NCBI RefSeq assembly: GCF_030127125.1
Contig: NZ_CP126156.1
Coordinates: forward strand, 2,046,001 to 2,110,000
DNA: 64,000 nucleotides
Source: Halobaculum litoreum
GTDB taxonomy: Archaea > Halobacteriota > Halobacteria > Halobacteriales > Haloferacaceae
Direction: 5' to 3'
The first letter of the stretch is position 1. Every line of letters begins with the position of its first letter. This document shows positions 1 through 7,634 of this stretch, in pieces. The notes below the pieces were generated by a model that was not told the origin of the DNA, did no database searches, and was given only the letters and a program-made list of their open reading frames with translations. Both the position numbers and the translations under genes were made by a program.

Positions 1-61
1 CGAGCGCCCCGACGTGAGCGACGAGGAGTTGGACGAGATCGCCGCGGCGGTCGCCGAGTAG
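1..61 (+). CDS. 3' end of an unidentified protein (partial)
   Basis: An open frame runs from the window edge to a TAG at 59-61 and encodes about 19 acidic C-terminal residues ending EIAAAVAE. The start lies outside the window. The codon pattern and acidic bias match the neighbouring genes, but too little is present to name a family. Confidence 0.5.
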   Translation, partial: ERPDVSDEELDEIAAAVAE

Positions 62-105
62 CCGCGGTCGCGCCCGGCGGCCGGACCGCGACGATCCGCG
101 CGCGG

Positions 106-411
106 CTACTCGCGCCGGGCGAGGACGACCGCGTAGAGGATCGACACCATCCCGACCAGCTCGACCCCGTTGCCGACGAGGGGGAGGACGACCGGCCCGA
201 CGAGCCACGCCGCGAGGACGGTCGCGACGAAGTCGACGACGGTGAACGAGGCGATGCCGAGGGCGAGGAACAGCATCGGTCGGCTGCGGTTGCGACGGTA
301 GCCGTACGCCGCGAGCGCGACCACGACGAGGCCGACGGCGGCGGCGGTCCACCACGCGATCGTGCCGAGGAGCCGCCACGTCTCCGGGGCGAACGGCGGG
401 ATCGTCGTCAC
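106..411 (-). CDS. Small three-helix membrane protein paired with HTH regulator
   Basis: This 101-aa protein starts at a GTG whose first bases overlap the TGA of the upstream regulator (GTGA overlap), so the two are probably translationally coupled. Three hydrophobic segments are visible, at about residues 13-35, 45-65 and 70-92. The first is followed by the basic stretch YRRNRSR, and the protein ends in ARRE. No catalytic motif is present. Winged-helix regulator plus small membrane protein pairs are common in haloarchaea, and the membrane protein is often a candidate sensor or partner. The function here is unknown. Longer upstream starts would run inside the regulator gene and are rejected. 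Confidence 0.75.
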   Translation of the reverse strand: MTTIPPFAPETWRLLGTIAWWTAAAVGLVVVALAAYGYRRNRSRPMLFLALGIASFTVVDFVATVLAAWLVGPVVLPLVGNGVELVGMVSILYAVVLARRE

Positions 412-767
412 AGTCCCTCCCAGAGGTCGGTGAACGCGTCGACGAACGACTGCGTCGCCGAGCGCGTCTCGATGCGGACCTCGAAGCTGCCGTCGTCGAG
501 CCGGACGGACAGTCGGTCGAGGTGTGACTCGTACTCCGTCGTGTGGTCGCCGTCGGCGTCCGGTCTGACGCGGGACGCGACGAGGTCGCACGACTCGAGC
601 GCGTCGAGGCGGCGGTACACCGTCGAGACGGACATCTCGCACTGGTCGCTGAGTTCTGCTGCGGTCATGGGTTGGTGACTGGTGGCCGCGAGGAGCGACC
701 GCGCGTACTCGTCGTCGAGGAGGGCGAACACGTCGGCGGGGGAGGCTCCGTCGGCCACGTTCGCCAC
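408..767 (-). CDS. Winged helix-turn-helix transcriptional regulator (ArsR-like)
   Basis: This 119-aa DNA-binding protein starts at a GTG at 767, where the sequence first looks protein-like; the longer frame upstream is Arg/Pro-rich and spurious. Residues 10-75 form a winged helix: ALLDDEYARSLL is the first helix, MTAAELSDQCEMS the helix-turn-helix entry, and STVYRRLDALES the recognition helix. The remaining 45 residues form a beta-rich effector or dimerisation part (SVRLDDGSFEVRIE). It overlaps the downstream membrane protein by four bases. It is probably a local regulator of that pair; its ligand cannot be told. Confidence 0.8.
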   Translation of the reverse strand: MANVADGASPADVFALLDDEYARSLLAATSHQPMTAAELSDQCEMSVSTVYRRLDALESCDLVASRVRPDADGDHTTEYESHLDRLSVRLDDGSFEVRIETRSATQSFVDAFTDLWEGL

Positions 768-936
768 CAGTCCCCGGCGGGTGAAAAAACGGCGACAGGA
801 GTCGCCGGGCCAGCGAACGGCCGGCCGGCGGCGCCGACGCGCGACGGGACGCCCGGGGCACTCGGCCGACCGACGGTCGCGCACCGGCTCGGGCGCCCGC
901 CGCTCGCCCGGCCGCACGCGCCCCGCGACCGACCGC

Positions 937-1968
937 TCACTCCGCGATCGAGACCATCCCCTTGATCACGTCGGGGTCGCCCGCGCGCTCGAACGCGTCG
1001 GCGACGTCCGTCAGCGGCGCCGCGAAGTCGACGAGCCCCTCGACGTCGACGGCGCCGTCGGCGAGGAGGTCGATCGCCGCGGGGTAGGTGTTGCTGTAGC
1101 GGAACGACCCCCGGACGTCGATCTCGGCGTCGACGAGCGCGAGCGCGTCGAGCGACACCGTCGCCTCGTCCGCGAGGCCGACGAGCACGACCGTCCCGCC
1201 GCGGCGGACGACGGCCGGCATCGACTCGATCGACGCCGCCGCGCCCGACGCCTCGATCGCCACGTCGACGCCGACGCCGTCGGTGGACTCCGCGACCGCG
1301 GTCGCGAGGTCGGTCTCGGTCACGTCGACCGCGCGGTCGGCGCCGCGCTCGCGGGCGAACGCGAGCTTCTCGGCGACGACGTCCGCCACGATCACGTCGG
1401 TCGCGCCCGCCGCGCGGGCGGCCGCCATCGCCAGCAGGCCGATGGGGCCCGCGCCCGCGACGAGCACGGTGTCGCCCGTCGAGACCGCGCCGCGCCGGGC
1501 GACGTGGATCCCGACCGACAGCGGCTCACACAGCGCGCCCGCGGTCGTCGACACCGCGTCGGGGAGGGCGTACGCGAAGTCCGCGGGCCACGCGACGTAC
1601 TCGGCGAGGGCGCCGTCGTGGGGCGGCGTCGCCATGAAGCGCACGTCGGGGCAGAGGTGGTACTCGCCGCGCGAGCAGCGGGCACAGCGGCGACAGGGGA
1701 CGCCCGGTTCGAGCGCGACGCGGTCGCCGACGGCGTGCGAGTCGACGGCGTCGCCGACGGCGACCACCTCGCCGGCGCTCTCGTGGCCGAGCACGAGCGG
1801 CTCCTCGACGACGTAGTCGCCGATCCGGCCGTGTTCGTAGTAGTGGACGTCGGAGCCGCAGATCCCCACCTCGCGGATCGCGACGAGCACCTCGTCGGCG
1901 CCCGGCGAGGGGCGCGGTCGGTCCCGGATCTCGAAGCGTCCCGGTTCGAGGAGTACGGCCGCGTGCAT
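937..1968 (-). CDS. Zinc-dependent medium-chain alcohol/polyol dehydrogenase
   Basis: This is a 343-aa medium-chain dehydrogenase of the sorbitol/xylitol/threonine dehydrogenase type, which oxidises a secondary alcohol with NAD(P). Catalytic-zinc ligands are visible as Cys37 and His62-Glu63 (GHES). The structural zinc site is complete (Cys92, Cys95, Cys98, Cys106). The Rossmann dinucleotide motif GAGPIG lies near residue 172. The ATG at 1966-1968 gives the family's usual N-terminus and length. The gene stands alone between the HTH pair and a divergent ParA-like gene. The true substrate (polyol, sugar or threonine) cannot be told from the sequence. Confidence 0.9.
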   Translation of the reverse strand: MHAAVLLEPGRFEIRDRPRPSPGADEVLVAIREVGICGSDVHYYEHGRIGDYVVEEPLVLGHESAGEVVAVGDAVDSHAVGDRVALEPGVPCRRCARCSRGEYHLCPDVRFMATPPHDGALAEYVAWPADFAYALPDAVSTTAGALCEPLSVGIHVARRGAVSTGDTVLVAGAGPIGLLAMAAARAAGATDVIVADVVAEKLAFARERGADRAVDVTETDLATAVAESTDGVGVDVAIEASGAAASIESMPAVVRRGGTVVLVGLADEATVSLDALALVDAEIDVRGSFRYSNTYPAAIDLLADGAVDVEGLVDFAAPLTDVADAFERAGDPDVIKGMVSIAE

Positions 1969-2191
1969 ACCGGGCGGGACGCGGCGCGGCTACTAATAGC
2001 GGGCGCCCGGCCCGCCCCGGCGGCGCGGGCGCTCGTCGCTCCGAGGGCGACCGACGGCGGCCCTGTCCGGCGCCGTGGCCGCCGGGAGGGCCACCCGGCG
2101 CTACGCGTTCGAGTACGCGCTTGCGAACCCACACCGATACTTCCGAGGTATCGTCCACGAAATATTTCACCGAGGAGGCCACAGCGAGCGT

Positions 2192-2950
2192 GTGACAGGG
2201 ATCAGTTCGCTCGCGCTCGTCGGCGCCGTCGGCGGGGCGGGGACGACCAGAACCGCCGTCGAGTGTGCCGCCGCCCTCGCCCGCGACGGGCGGGACGTGG
2301 CCGTCCTCGACGCCGCGTACGCGACGCAGGGGCTGAGCGAGTACGTCGCCGGGCGCATCGATCCGGACCTCACGGAACTGTGTCTCGACCCGGACCGCCC
2401 GCTCGCGGACGGAGTGACCGACCTCGACGCGGGAACCGACGGGCGGGTCGCGGTGGCACCGGCCCGTGCGCCGTTCGAGCGCGTCGCCCGTGCGAAGGCC
2501 GCCGAGCCCGCGCGGGCGCTGGAGGCGCGAGTCGAGGAGGCGGCCGCGTCGTTCGACCACGTCGTGGTCGACACGCCGCCGGTCGCCGCGAACCAGGCGG
2601 TCGCGGCCGTCCACGCGGTCGACCGCGTCGCGCTCGTCCGGCCGCCCACCGCGCACGGGCGCGACGCCGCCCGGCGACAGCGGGACGTGCTCCGCGACGC
2701 CGACGCGCCCGACGCGGCACCGACCGTCGTCGCCGTGGGCGGTGACGACGGCGACGCCGACGCCGCCGTCCCCGACGGGCCGGCGGCGGTCGCGGCCGCG
2801 CCGGCGTGTCTCGGCGACGACGGGTTCGCCGCGGGCGTGGTCGGGGCGAGCGAGACGCTGTTCGGGGTCGACCTCGGCGTCGAGTTCGAGGCGGGCGGCG
2901 TCGTCGACCGCGTCGTCGCCGGCGTCGACCGGGTCAGGAACGGCGGCTGA
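2192..2950 (+). CDS. ParA/MinD-like P-loop protein with degenerate Walker A
   Basis: The 252-aa product begins at the GTG at 2192. A GAGGAGG Shine-Dalgarno-like stretch at 2172-2178 supports this start over the in-frame ATG 117 bases upstream. The fold pattern is ParA/MinD: SSLALVGAVGGAGTTR as the P-loop strand, VAVLDAAY as the Walker A-prime strand (Asp), and FDHVVVDTPP as the Walker B strand. The signature KGGxGKT has become VGGAGTTRT, so both conserved lysines are missing. ATP hydrolysis is therefore doubtful, and a regulatory or scaffolding role is possible. An AT-rich GAAATATTTC lies at 2159-2168, just upstream. Confidence 0.7.
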   Translation: MTGISSLALVGAVGGAGTTRTAVECAAALARDGRDVAVLDAAYATQGLSEYVAGRIDPDLTELCLDPDRPLADGVTDLDAGTDGRVAVAPARAPFERVARAKAAEPARALEARVEEAAASFDHVVVDTPPVAANQAVAAVHAVDRVALVRPPTAHGRDAARRQRDVLRDADAPDAAPTVVAVGGDDGDADAAVPDGPAAVAAAPACLGDDGFAAGVVGASETLFGVDLGVEFEAGGVVDRVVAGVDRVRNGG

Positions 2951-2989
2951 GGTCGTCGGTCGGGTCGCCCCGGACGGGCGGCGACGCCG

Positions 2990-3505
2990 TCACCGGAGGT
3001 CGCCGACGGAACTCATCGTCTCGCCGAGCGCGTCGCGCTTCGCCACGCTCGCGTTCCCGCCGGACTCGAGCGCCCCGCGGGCGGCGTCGGCCAGGTCCGG
3101 AACCGGATCGTGTGACTCGATGTACCCCGCGAGGGCGAACTCGGCGGCGTCGCCGCCGGCGAGTTCGAGCGCGTCCGCACGCGAGAGGTCGCCGGCGAGC
3201 CAGTCGCGGACCGCGCGACGACCGGTCGGCCCCAGCGGCGACACGCCCTGGACGCCGCAGCGGTGGAGCACCTTCGCCGCGGTCACGGGCGACACGCCCG
3301 CCTCGCCGGCGCTCTCGCCGACGGCGACGCCGCGCGCGTGGTGGCGGAGGACGACCGCGGCCGCCGCGGCCGTGCACGGGAGCGCGTCCTCGCGGCGAGC
3401 CAGCCGGGTCGCGAGGTCGCCGTCGGTGTCGTCGACGGCCGTGACGCCGCGGTCCTGCTGGGAAGCGGTCACCTCGAGCCCCGCGGCGATGTCCGACAGC
3501 GCCAT
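2990..3505 (-). CDS. Conserved haloarchaeal hypothetical protein, 171 aa
   Basis: This 171-aa protein starts at an ATG at 3503-3505, followed by ALSDIAAGLEVT. It appears soluble and helical. Its middle part, GVAVGESAGEAGVSPVTAAKVLHRCGVQGVSP, could form a helix-turn-helix-like fold. A second part, AEFALAGYIESHDP, precedes a Gly/Ala-rich tail. No catalytic residues or membrane segments are recognised. It is divergent from the TFB gene, with which it shares a 168-bp intergenic region. I do not recognise a named function; a DNA-binding role is only a possibility. Confidence 0.65.
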   Translation of the reverse strand: MALSDIAAGLEVTASQQDRGVTAVDDTDGDLATRLARREDALPCTAAAAAVVLRHHARGVAVGESAGEAGVSPVTAAKVLHRCGVQGVSPLGPTGRRAVRDWLAGDLSRADALELAGGDAAEFALAGYIESHDPVPDLADAARGALESGGNASVAKRDALGETMSSVGDLR

Positions 3506-3576
3506 ACGTACGGTCGCGTCGCATCGGCAATAAAATTCACCTATTAATCGACAATACTATCGCCCGCTATCGAAGC

Positions 3577-3599
3577 AACGTACCGGTTATCGGTACGTT
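3577..3599. repeat. Perfect 9-bp inverted repeat upstream of tfb (candidate operator)
   Basis: AACGTACCG and CGGTACGTT are exact reverse complements separated by GTTAT. The palindrome lies between two divergent genes, about 43 bases upstream of the TATA-like box of the TFB gene. This placement fits a dimeric regulator site acting on TFB, on the opposite-strand gene, or on both. Confidence 0.55.
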
Positions 3600-3641
3600 C
3601 GAGCCCGCTGGTTCGGGTCCGGGGGTGGCGATCCCCCCACA

Positions 3642-3649
3642 CATAAGTA
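3642..3649 (+). promoter_or_regulatory. TATA-like box for the TFB gene
   Basis: CATAAGTA is centred about 28 nt before the ATG at 3674. This is the spacing expected of a haloarchaeal promoter giving a leaderless or nearly leaderless mRNA. No Shine-Dalgarno motif is seen between it and the start. Confidence 0.55.
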
Positions 3650-3673
3650 TGCCTTCGGGACCGAGCTTCACGT

Positions 3674-4534
3674 ATGGCGACGAGCACCACAGCGTGCCCG
3701 GAGTGCGACGGTCGAGTGCGGACGAACGGCGACGAGACGGTGTGCAGCGACTGCGGGCTGGTCCTCGCGGAGGACCGGATCGACCGCGGCCCCGAGTGGC
3801 GCAGTTTCGACGACGACGACACCGACCCGCGCCGGACCGGCGCGCCGCTGACGCGGTCGCGCCACGACCGCGGGCTCTCCACCGAGATCGGTCACACACG
3901 CGTGAAGGGGCGCAAGCGGCGCCAGTGGGCCCGGATGCGCAGACAGCACACGCGGGCGCGGATCTCCTCGAAGCGCGACCGCAACCGGGTGTACGGCTTC
4001 ACCGAGATCCGGCGGCTGGTGTCGGTCGCGGGGCTCCCGGACTCGCTGCGCGACCGGGCGTGTACCCTGTTCGAGTCCGCCCAAGACGAGAACCTCCTGC
4101 GCGGCCGGTCGATCGAGGGGTTCGCGGTCGCGGCGGTGTACGTCGCGTGTCGGGTCGGCGGCGTCGCGCGGACCCGCGAGGAGCTGGTGGCGGACGCGAA
4201 GGCCGACGCGGACGAGCTGGCCGCCGCCTTCGACGCGATGAACCGCGAGTTGGGGCTGCCGGTCGGCCCCATCGATCCCGTTGAGTACCTCCCGCGGTTC
4301 GCGAGCGAACTCGGCCTCGGCCCCGACGTCGAGTGCGCGGCCCGGTCGTACCGCGACGTCGCCGAGGACCGGGGGCTCACCAACGGTCGCAACCCAAGCG
4401 GCGTCGCCGCCGCCTGCCTGTACGCCGCCGCGCGCGACGCCGGCGTCGACTGCACGCAGGCCGAGGCCGCCGACGTGGCCGACGTGACGCCGGTGACGCT
4501 CCGCTCCTCCTACACGGAACTGCGCGAGGACTGA
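3674..4534 (+). CDS. tfb: Transcription initiation factor IIB (TFB)
   Basis: This 286-aa general transcription factor bridges TBP-bound promoter DNA and RNA polymerase. The N-terminal zinc ribbon has Cys8, Cys11, Cys24 and Cys27. A B-reader/linker region follows (GPEWRSFDDDD, then RTGAPLTRSRHDRGL). Two cyclin-like repeats occupy about residues 105-195 and 200-286; the first contains the conserved VAAVYVACR helix and the second GVAAACLYAAAR. The length is slightly short for the family (usually 300-330 aa) but both repeats are present. Haloarchaea carry several TFB paralogues with different promoter preferences. The upstream palindrome suggests this copy is regulated. Confidence 0.93.
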   Translation: MATSTTACPECDGRVRTNGDETVCSDCGLVLAEDRIDRGPEWRSFDDDDTDPRRTGAPLTRSRHDRGLSTEIGHTRVKGRKRRQWARMRRQHTRARISSKRDRNRVYGFTEIRRLVSVAGLPDSLRDRACTLFESAQDENLLRGRSIEGFAVAAVYVACRVGGVARTREELVADAKADADELAAAFDAMNRELGLPVGPIDPVEYLPRFASELGLGPDVECAARSYRDVAEDRGLTNGRNPSGVAAACLYAAARDAGVDCTQAEAADVADVTPVTLRSSYTELRED

Positions 4535-4559
4535 CGCCCGCGGCGGCGGCCGCGCCCCG

Positions 4560-5224
4560 TCAGTCGTCGGCCGGACACCGACGGACAGCGGCGGCAAGCG
4601 CCGCGACGGCCCGTGCCGCCGGCGTCCCCGCGGCGGCGTCGACGACGGGGCGTTCCCGCTCGATGGACGCCCCGAGCGCGGGCGACGCCGGCACCGCCGT
4701 CGCGGGGGCGCCGAGCGCGCGCCCGACGGCCGCCGTGGGCGGCGCCTCGACGACCCGGTTCAGCGCGACGGCCGCCAGCCCGCAGTCGAGCCCCGGGCGA
4801 GTTCCCGCGCGGCCATCGCGTCCGCGAGCGCCCACCGCGTCGGCGACGCGACGAGGAGGCAAGCGTCCGCGAGCGCCAGCGGCGCGCCGGCGTCGACGCG
4901 GAGGCCGGCCGGCGAGTCGACGACGACGTGGTCGTAGCCGTCCACCGCGACCGCCTCCCGGAGCCGGCGCGGGTCCGCGAGGCGCGCGCCCGCCAACGAC
5001 CGCCCGCACGGGAGCACGTCGACGGAACCCGGCCGGACCGCCTCGTGGGGCGCCGCCCGCCCGGCGAGCACGTCGTGGAGGTCGGGTCCGCGCTCGCGAC
5101 CCCCGGGCAGGTCCGCCATCGCGAGGTCGGCGTCCACGACGAGCGCGTCCAGCGCCGCCGCGACGTTGTACGCCAGCGTCGACTTCCCCACGCCGCCCTT
5201 CCCGCCGCCGACGGCGAGGATCAC
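4560..5224 (-). pseudogene. MinD/ParA-family ATPase, interrupted by one frameshift
   Basis: The 5' part (GTG at 5224) encodes a canonical deviant Walker A, GGGKGGVGKST, then LVVDADLAMADL (Walker A-prime) and YDHVVVDSPAG (Walker B), so this is a MinD-type ATPase. The frame breaks at the C-run 4791-4794. The other frame continues with LDCGLAAVALNRVV and runs to the stop at 4560. One extra G on the coding strand would give ARGLDCGLAAVALNR and a 221-aa protein. The start overlaps the stop of the upstream 263-aa gene (GTGA), so it is the last gene of an operon. The break may be a sequencing indel; if real, the C-terminal third is lost. Confidence 0.8.
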
Positions 5225-6012
5225 GCCAGCCGCTCCAGTTCGTCGGTCGGCACCGACACCGCCGCCGCACGGTCGGCGAGCGCGCGGGCCCGGTCGGCGA
5301 CGCGTGCCGCGACGGCCGCGTCCGCGTCGACGAGCGCGGCCAGCGCCGCCGGGTCGGTGTCGGCGACGACCGCGGTCGCGTCGGCTACGGAGCCGTCGGC
5401 GAGCGTCTCGGCGCGCTCCACGCGGCGTTCGACCGCGTCGAGCGAGCGGCGGACGCCCGGCGGGACGGTCGGCACCCCGTCGTCGGTAGCGTGCGTCGGC
5501 GCGTCGGCCGGCGTCGGCTCCGCGGCCGGCGTCGACTCGCCAGCCGACGGCGGCGTTCGGTCTGTCGGTGACGACGGGGCCCCGCCCTCACCCGGGTCGC
5601 GCTCTGGCGGTGGGTCTCCGCCGGCGGACTCGTCGGGCGCCGGCGCGACCGCGTCCGCCGGGGGTCTCGCGTCGGCGAGGGTCGACCGGGCGGTGTCGAC
5701 CGGGTCGGCGGCGACCGACCCCGGGTCGGTCACGGCGACGAGTTCGGGCCCGCCGTCCGGCGTCGCCTCGGGGTCGTCGAGGTCGCAGGCGTACCCGAGC
5801 GCGCGCTCGTCGTCGCCTGAGACGACGCCGGCGTAGCCGTCGGCCGACCAGCCGGGGGCGGGGCGGCCGTGTCGCCGCGGCGGGAGCAGGTCGCCGTCGA
5901 GGCGGTCGACGACGCGGACGTGTCTGTCGACCGGCTCGGTGTTCCGAACCCGGACGCACACGAGCGCGACCCCCGCCTCGACCGAGACCGTCGCGTCGAG
6001 CGTGACTGGCAT
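5221..6012 (-). CDS. Conserved haloarchaeal protein coupled to MinD-like ATPase, 263 aa
   Basis: The N-terminal 95 residues form a beta-rich domain (TLDATVSVEAGVALVCVRV, RHVRVVDRLDG), possibly of immunoglobulin-like type. A Pro/Asp/Thr-rich linker at about 100-180 follows. The C-terminal 80 residues are helical and alanine-rich (RRSLDAVERRVERAETLADG), likely coiled-coil. No membrane segment or signal peptide is seen. The stop overlaps the start of the MinD-like gene by four bases, and the 291-aa coiled-coil gene lies 48 bases upstream. Such linkage suggests a dedicated partner of the ATPase, perhaps linking it to a cargo. The family is not recognised. Confidence 0.7.
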   Translation of the reverse strand: MPVTLDATVSVEAGVALVCVRVRNTEPVDRHVRVVDRLDGDLLPPRRHGRPAPGWSADGYAGVVSGDDERALGYACDLDDPEATPDGGPELVAVTDPGSVAADPVDTARSTLADARPPADAVAPAPDESAGGDPPPERDPGEGGAPSSPTDRTPPSAGESTPAAEPTPADAPTHATDDGVPTVPPGVRRSLDAVERRVERAETLADGSVADATAVVADTDPAALAALVDADAAVAARVADRARALADRAAAVSVPTDELERLA

Positions 6013-6060
6013 GGCGTCCGTGGTCGCGGTATCGGCGATAAACGTCCGGACGGCGGGGCG

Positions 6061-6936
6061 TCAGTCCACGAGGACGACCGGGGCGCACAGTCGCTCGGCG
6101 ACCGTCGCCGGTGCGGGGTCGGCGGGGAGCGCCGCGGCCGACACGACCACGGGCTCGTCCCGGTCCGCCGTCTCGACGGCCGCGAGGTGGCCGACGACCG
6201 GGTCGCCGTCGAACGCCGTCGGCTCCTCGCGGAGGTCGGGCGACGCCGCTCGGGCCGCCGGGGGCGAGGCCAGCGCGTCGGCGAACGGCGGACCCATCCG
6301 TCGTGCGAGCGCCGACCGCGCCTCCCGTCGACGGTTGGCGAGGGCGTCGCGGAGCGAGCGGCGCCGGTCCCGCGCGTCGCGGAGCCGCCGCGCGCGGTCG
6401 GCGGCCCGCGAGAGCGCCTGCTCGGCGGCGACCCGTTCGGTCTCCGCCTCGGTCAGCTCCCGGGTGGCCGACTCGAACGCCGCCTCGAGGTCGGCCGGCG
6501 GCTCGGTGGCGCCGTCGGTCGAGTCGCCGTCGCGGTCGCGTCGTTCCCGGAGCCGACCGCGGAGCGTCGCCACGCGCTCGCGGAGCCGGTCGACGTCGCG
6601 CGCCGCCTCGGCCGCTCGCTCGCGGGCCCGCTCGAGGGCGGCCGCGACCCCGGCGCCGTCCTCGTCTCCGTCCGCGCCCTCGCTCCCGCGGTCGTCGTCG
6701 AGCGTCGCCAGTTCGTCGCGGAGCCGGGCGACCTCGGCGTCGTTCGGGTGGTCGTGTCCCCTGCGGCGCGCGGCGGCCGCGAGCGACCGCGCCAGCGACG
6801 GCGGGTCCGCCGTGACGGTCGCCAGCGGGTCCGCCGGGTCGAGTCCGAGCGCGGAGAGGGCGCTCTCGACGGTCGCGTCCGTCCCCCGGCGGTCGACGGA
6901 GTCGCCCTCGCCCGCCGCGGCGACCCGCGGGCTCAC
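6061..6936 (-). CDS. Coiled-coil protein in MinD operon, 291 aa
   Basis: The GTG at 6936 overlaps the TGA of the preceding 112-aa gene (GTGA). The protein has a short N-terminal region (VESALSALGLDPADPL), then about 140 residues of heptad-rich, highly charged helix (residues 75-220, for example RERVATLRGRLRERRDR and LTEAETERVAAEQALS). A C-terminal globular part ends in CAPVVLVD. The layout recalls short SMC- or ParB-associated coiled coils, but there is no Walker motif. It lies in the operon that ends with the MinD-like ATPase, so a structural or partner role is plausible. The product is not a recognised family. Confidence 0.72.
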   Translation of the reverse strand: MSPRVAAAGEGDSVDRRGTDATVESALSALGLDPADPLATVTADPPSLARSLAAAARRRGHDHPNDAEVARLRDELATLDDDRGSEGADGDEDGAGVAAALERARERAAEAARDVDRLRERVATLRGRLRERRDRDGDSTDGATEPPADLEAAFESATRELTEAETERVAAEQALSRAADRARRLRDARDRRRSLRDALANRRREARSALARRMGPPFADALASPPAARAASPDLREEPTAFDGDPVVGHLAAVETADRDEPVVVSAAALPADPAPATVAERLCAPVVLVD

Positions 6937-7271
6937 AGCTCCGTCCCGGACATCGTCGCCGGGTCCGGGTGGTCGGTCCCCGCCGCGAACTTCGTGTACG
7001 GGGTGCTGCGCGCGTCGCGGTCCTCGTAGGCGGCGGCCGCCTCCCGCACCGCGGACCGGACGGCGGCGTACTCGTTGAACGGCTCGGTTCGCTCGACCTG
7101 TACGTCGGCGCCGTGTTTCGCCCGGAGCCGGCACGCGAGGAACGCCCCCAACTCCGTCTCCGCGAGCAGCGCCGCGCGCCCGAACCGCCGGACGACGGTC
7201 TCCTCGTGGCTGCGACAGACGTTGCGGAGCGTCGTCCGCGCCCCGCGGGAGTAGGTCGCGACGAGCAACAT
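6933..7271 (-). CDS. Conserved haloarchaeal hypothetical protein, 112 aa
   Basis: The ATG at 7269-7271 follows a TATA-like box by about 26 nt, so this is probably the first gene of the MinD operon. The protein is small and mixed alpha/beta: LLVATYSRGARTTLRNVC at the start, then RRFGRAALLAETELGAFLACR and KHGADVQVERTEPFNEYAAVR. Two cysteines (about residues 19 and 47) do not form an obvious metal site. Its stop overlaps the start of the coiled-coil gene by four bases. Function is unknown; the context ties it to the downstream coiled-coil and MinD-like proteins. Confidence 0.68.
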   Translation of the reverse strand: MLLVATYSRGARTTLRNVCRSHEETVVRRFGRAALLAETELGAFLACRLRAKHGADVQVERTEPFNEYAAVRSAVREAAAAYEDRDARSTPYTKFAAGTDHPDPATMSGTEL

Positions 7272-7291
7272 AGTTGCGCCTGCTCGTAGAC

Positions 7292-7303
7292 GAATATAAT
7301 TGT
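7292..7303 (-). promoter_or_regulatory. TATA box for the 112-aa gene / MinD operon
   Basis: Read on the minus strand, AATTATATT sits about 26 nt before the ATG at 7271. It is one of the clearest TATA elements in the window. It implies that the 7271-to-4560 operon has its own promoter, separate from mcm and the 98-aa gene. Confidence 0.6.
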
Positions 7304-7334
7304 GGCGGAGCGGGCGACGGGTCGGCGGGCGAGC

Positions 7335-7631
7335 CTACAGCGGTTCGACCGTCAGGTCGCTCGGCGCGGGCCCGGCGCCGTCGTCGTCGGCCGCGGTCGC
7401 GAGGGTCGCCGCCCGCTCGCGCGCCTCGGTCGGGTCGGCCGCGACGACGACGCGCCCCTCGCCCGGCCCGTCGACGACGCGGTACGTTCGCCGCTCGGGG
7501 GTCTCGAACTCCGTCGCGTACGTCCGGAGGACGGTGGCGACGCGGCGCTCGGTGGCCGCGAGGTCGGCGTCGCCGTCCTCGAACGCGCGGATGGCGTCCT
7601 CGACGTTCCGGAGCGCGGAGATGCGGTCCAT
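7335..7631 (-). CDS. Conserved haloarchaeal hypothetical protein downstream of mcm, 98 aa
   Basis: This 98-aa acidic protein starts at an ATG only three bases after the mcm stop, so it is very likely co-transcribed with mcm. It opens with MDRISALRNVEDAIRAFEDG, a helix rich in charged residues, followed by a beta-rich half (RRTYRVVDGPGEGRVVVAA). There is no zinc site, membrane segment or enzyme motif. The tight spacing suggests a replication-linked accessory protein, but this is inferred from position only. Confidence 0.7.
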   Translation of the reverse strand: MDRISALRNVEDAIRAFEDGDADLAATERRVATVLRTYATEFETPERRTYRVVDGPGEGRVVVAADPTEARERAATLATAADDDGAGPAPSDLTVEPL

Positions 7632-7634
7632 CGG

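Noticed and set aside
682..2745. Long plus-strand frame across the alcohol dehydrogenase
   Set aside because: It is the antisense of the dehydrogenase and a shifted frame of the ParA-like gene, with no protein features.
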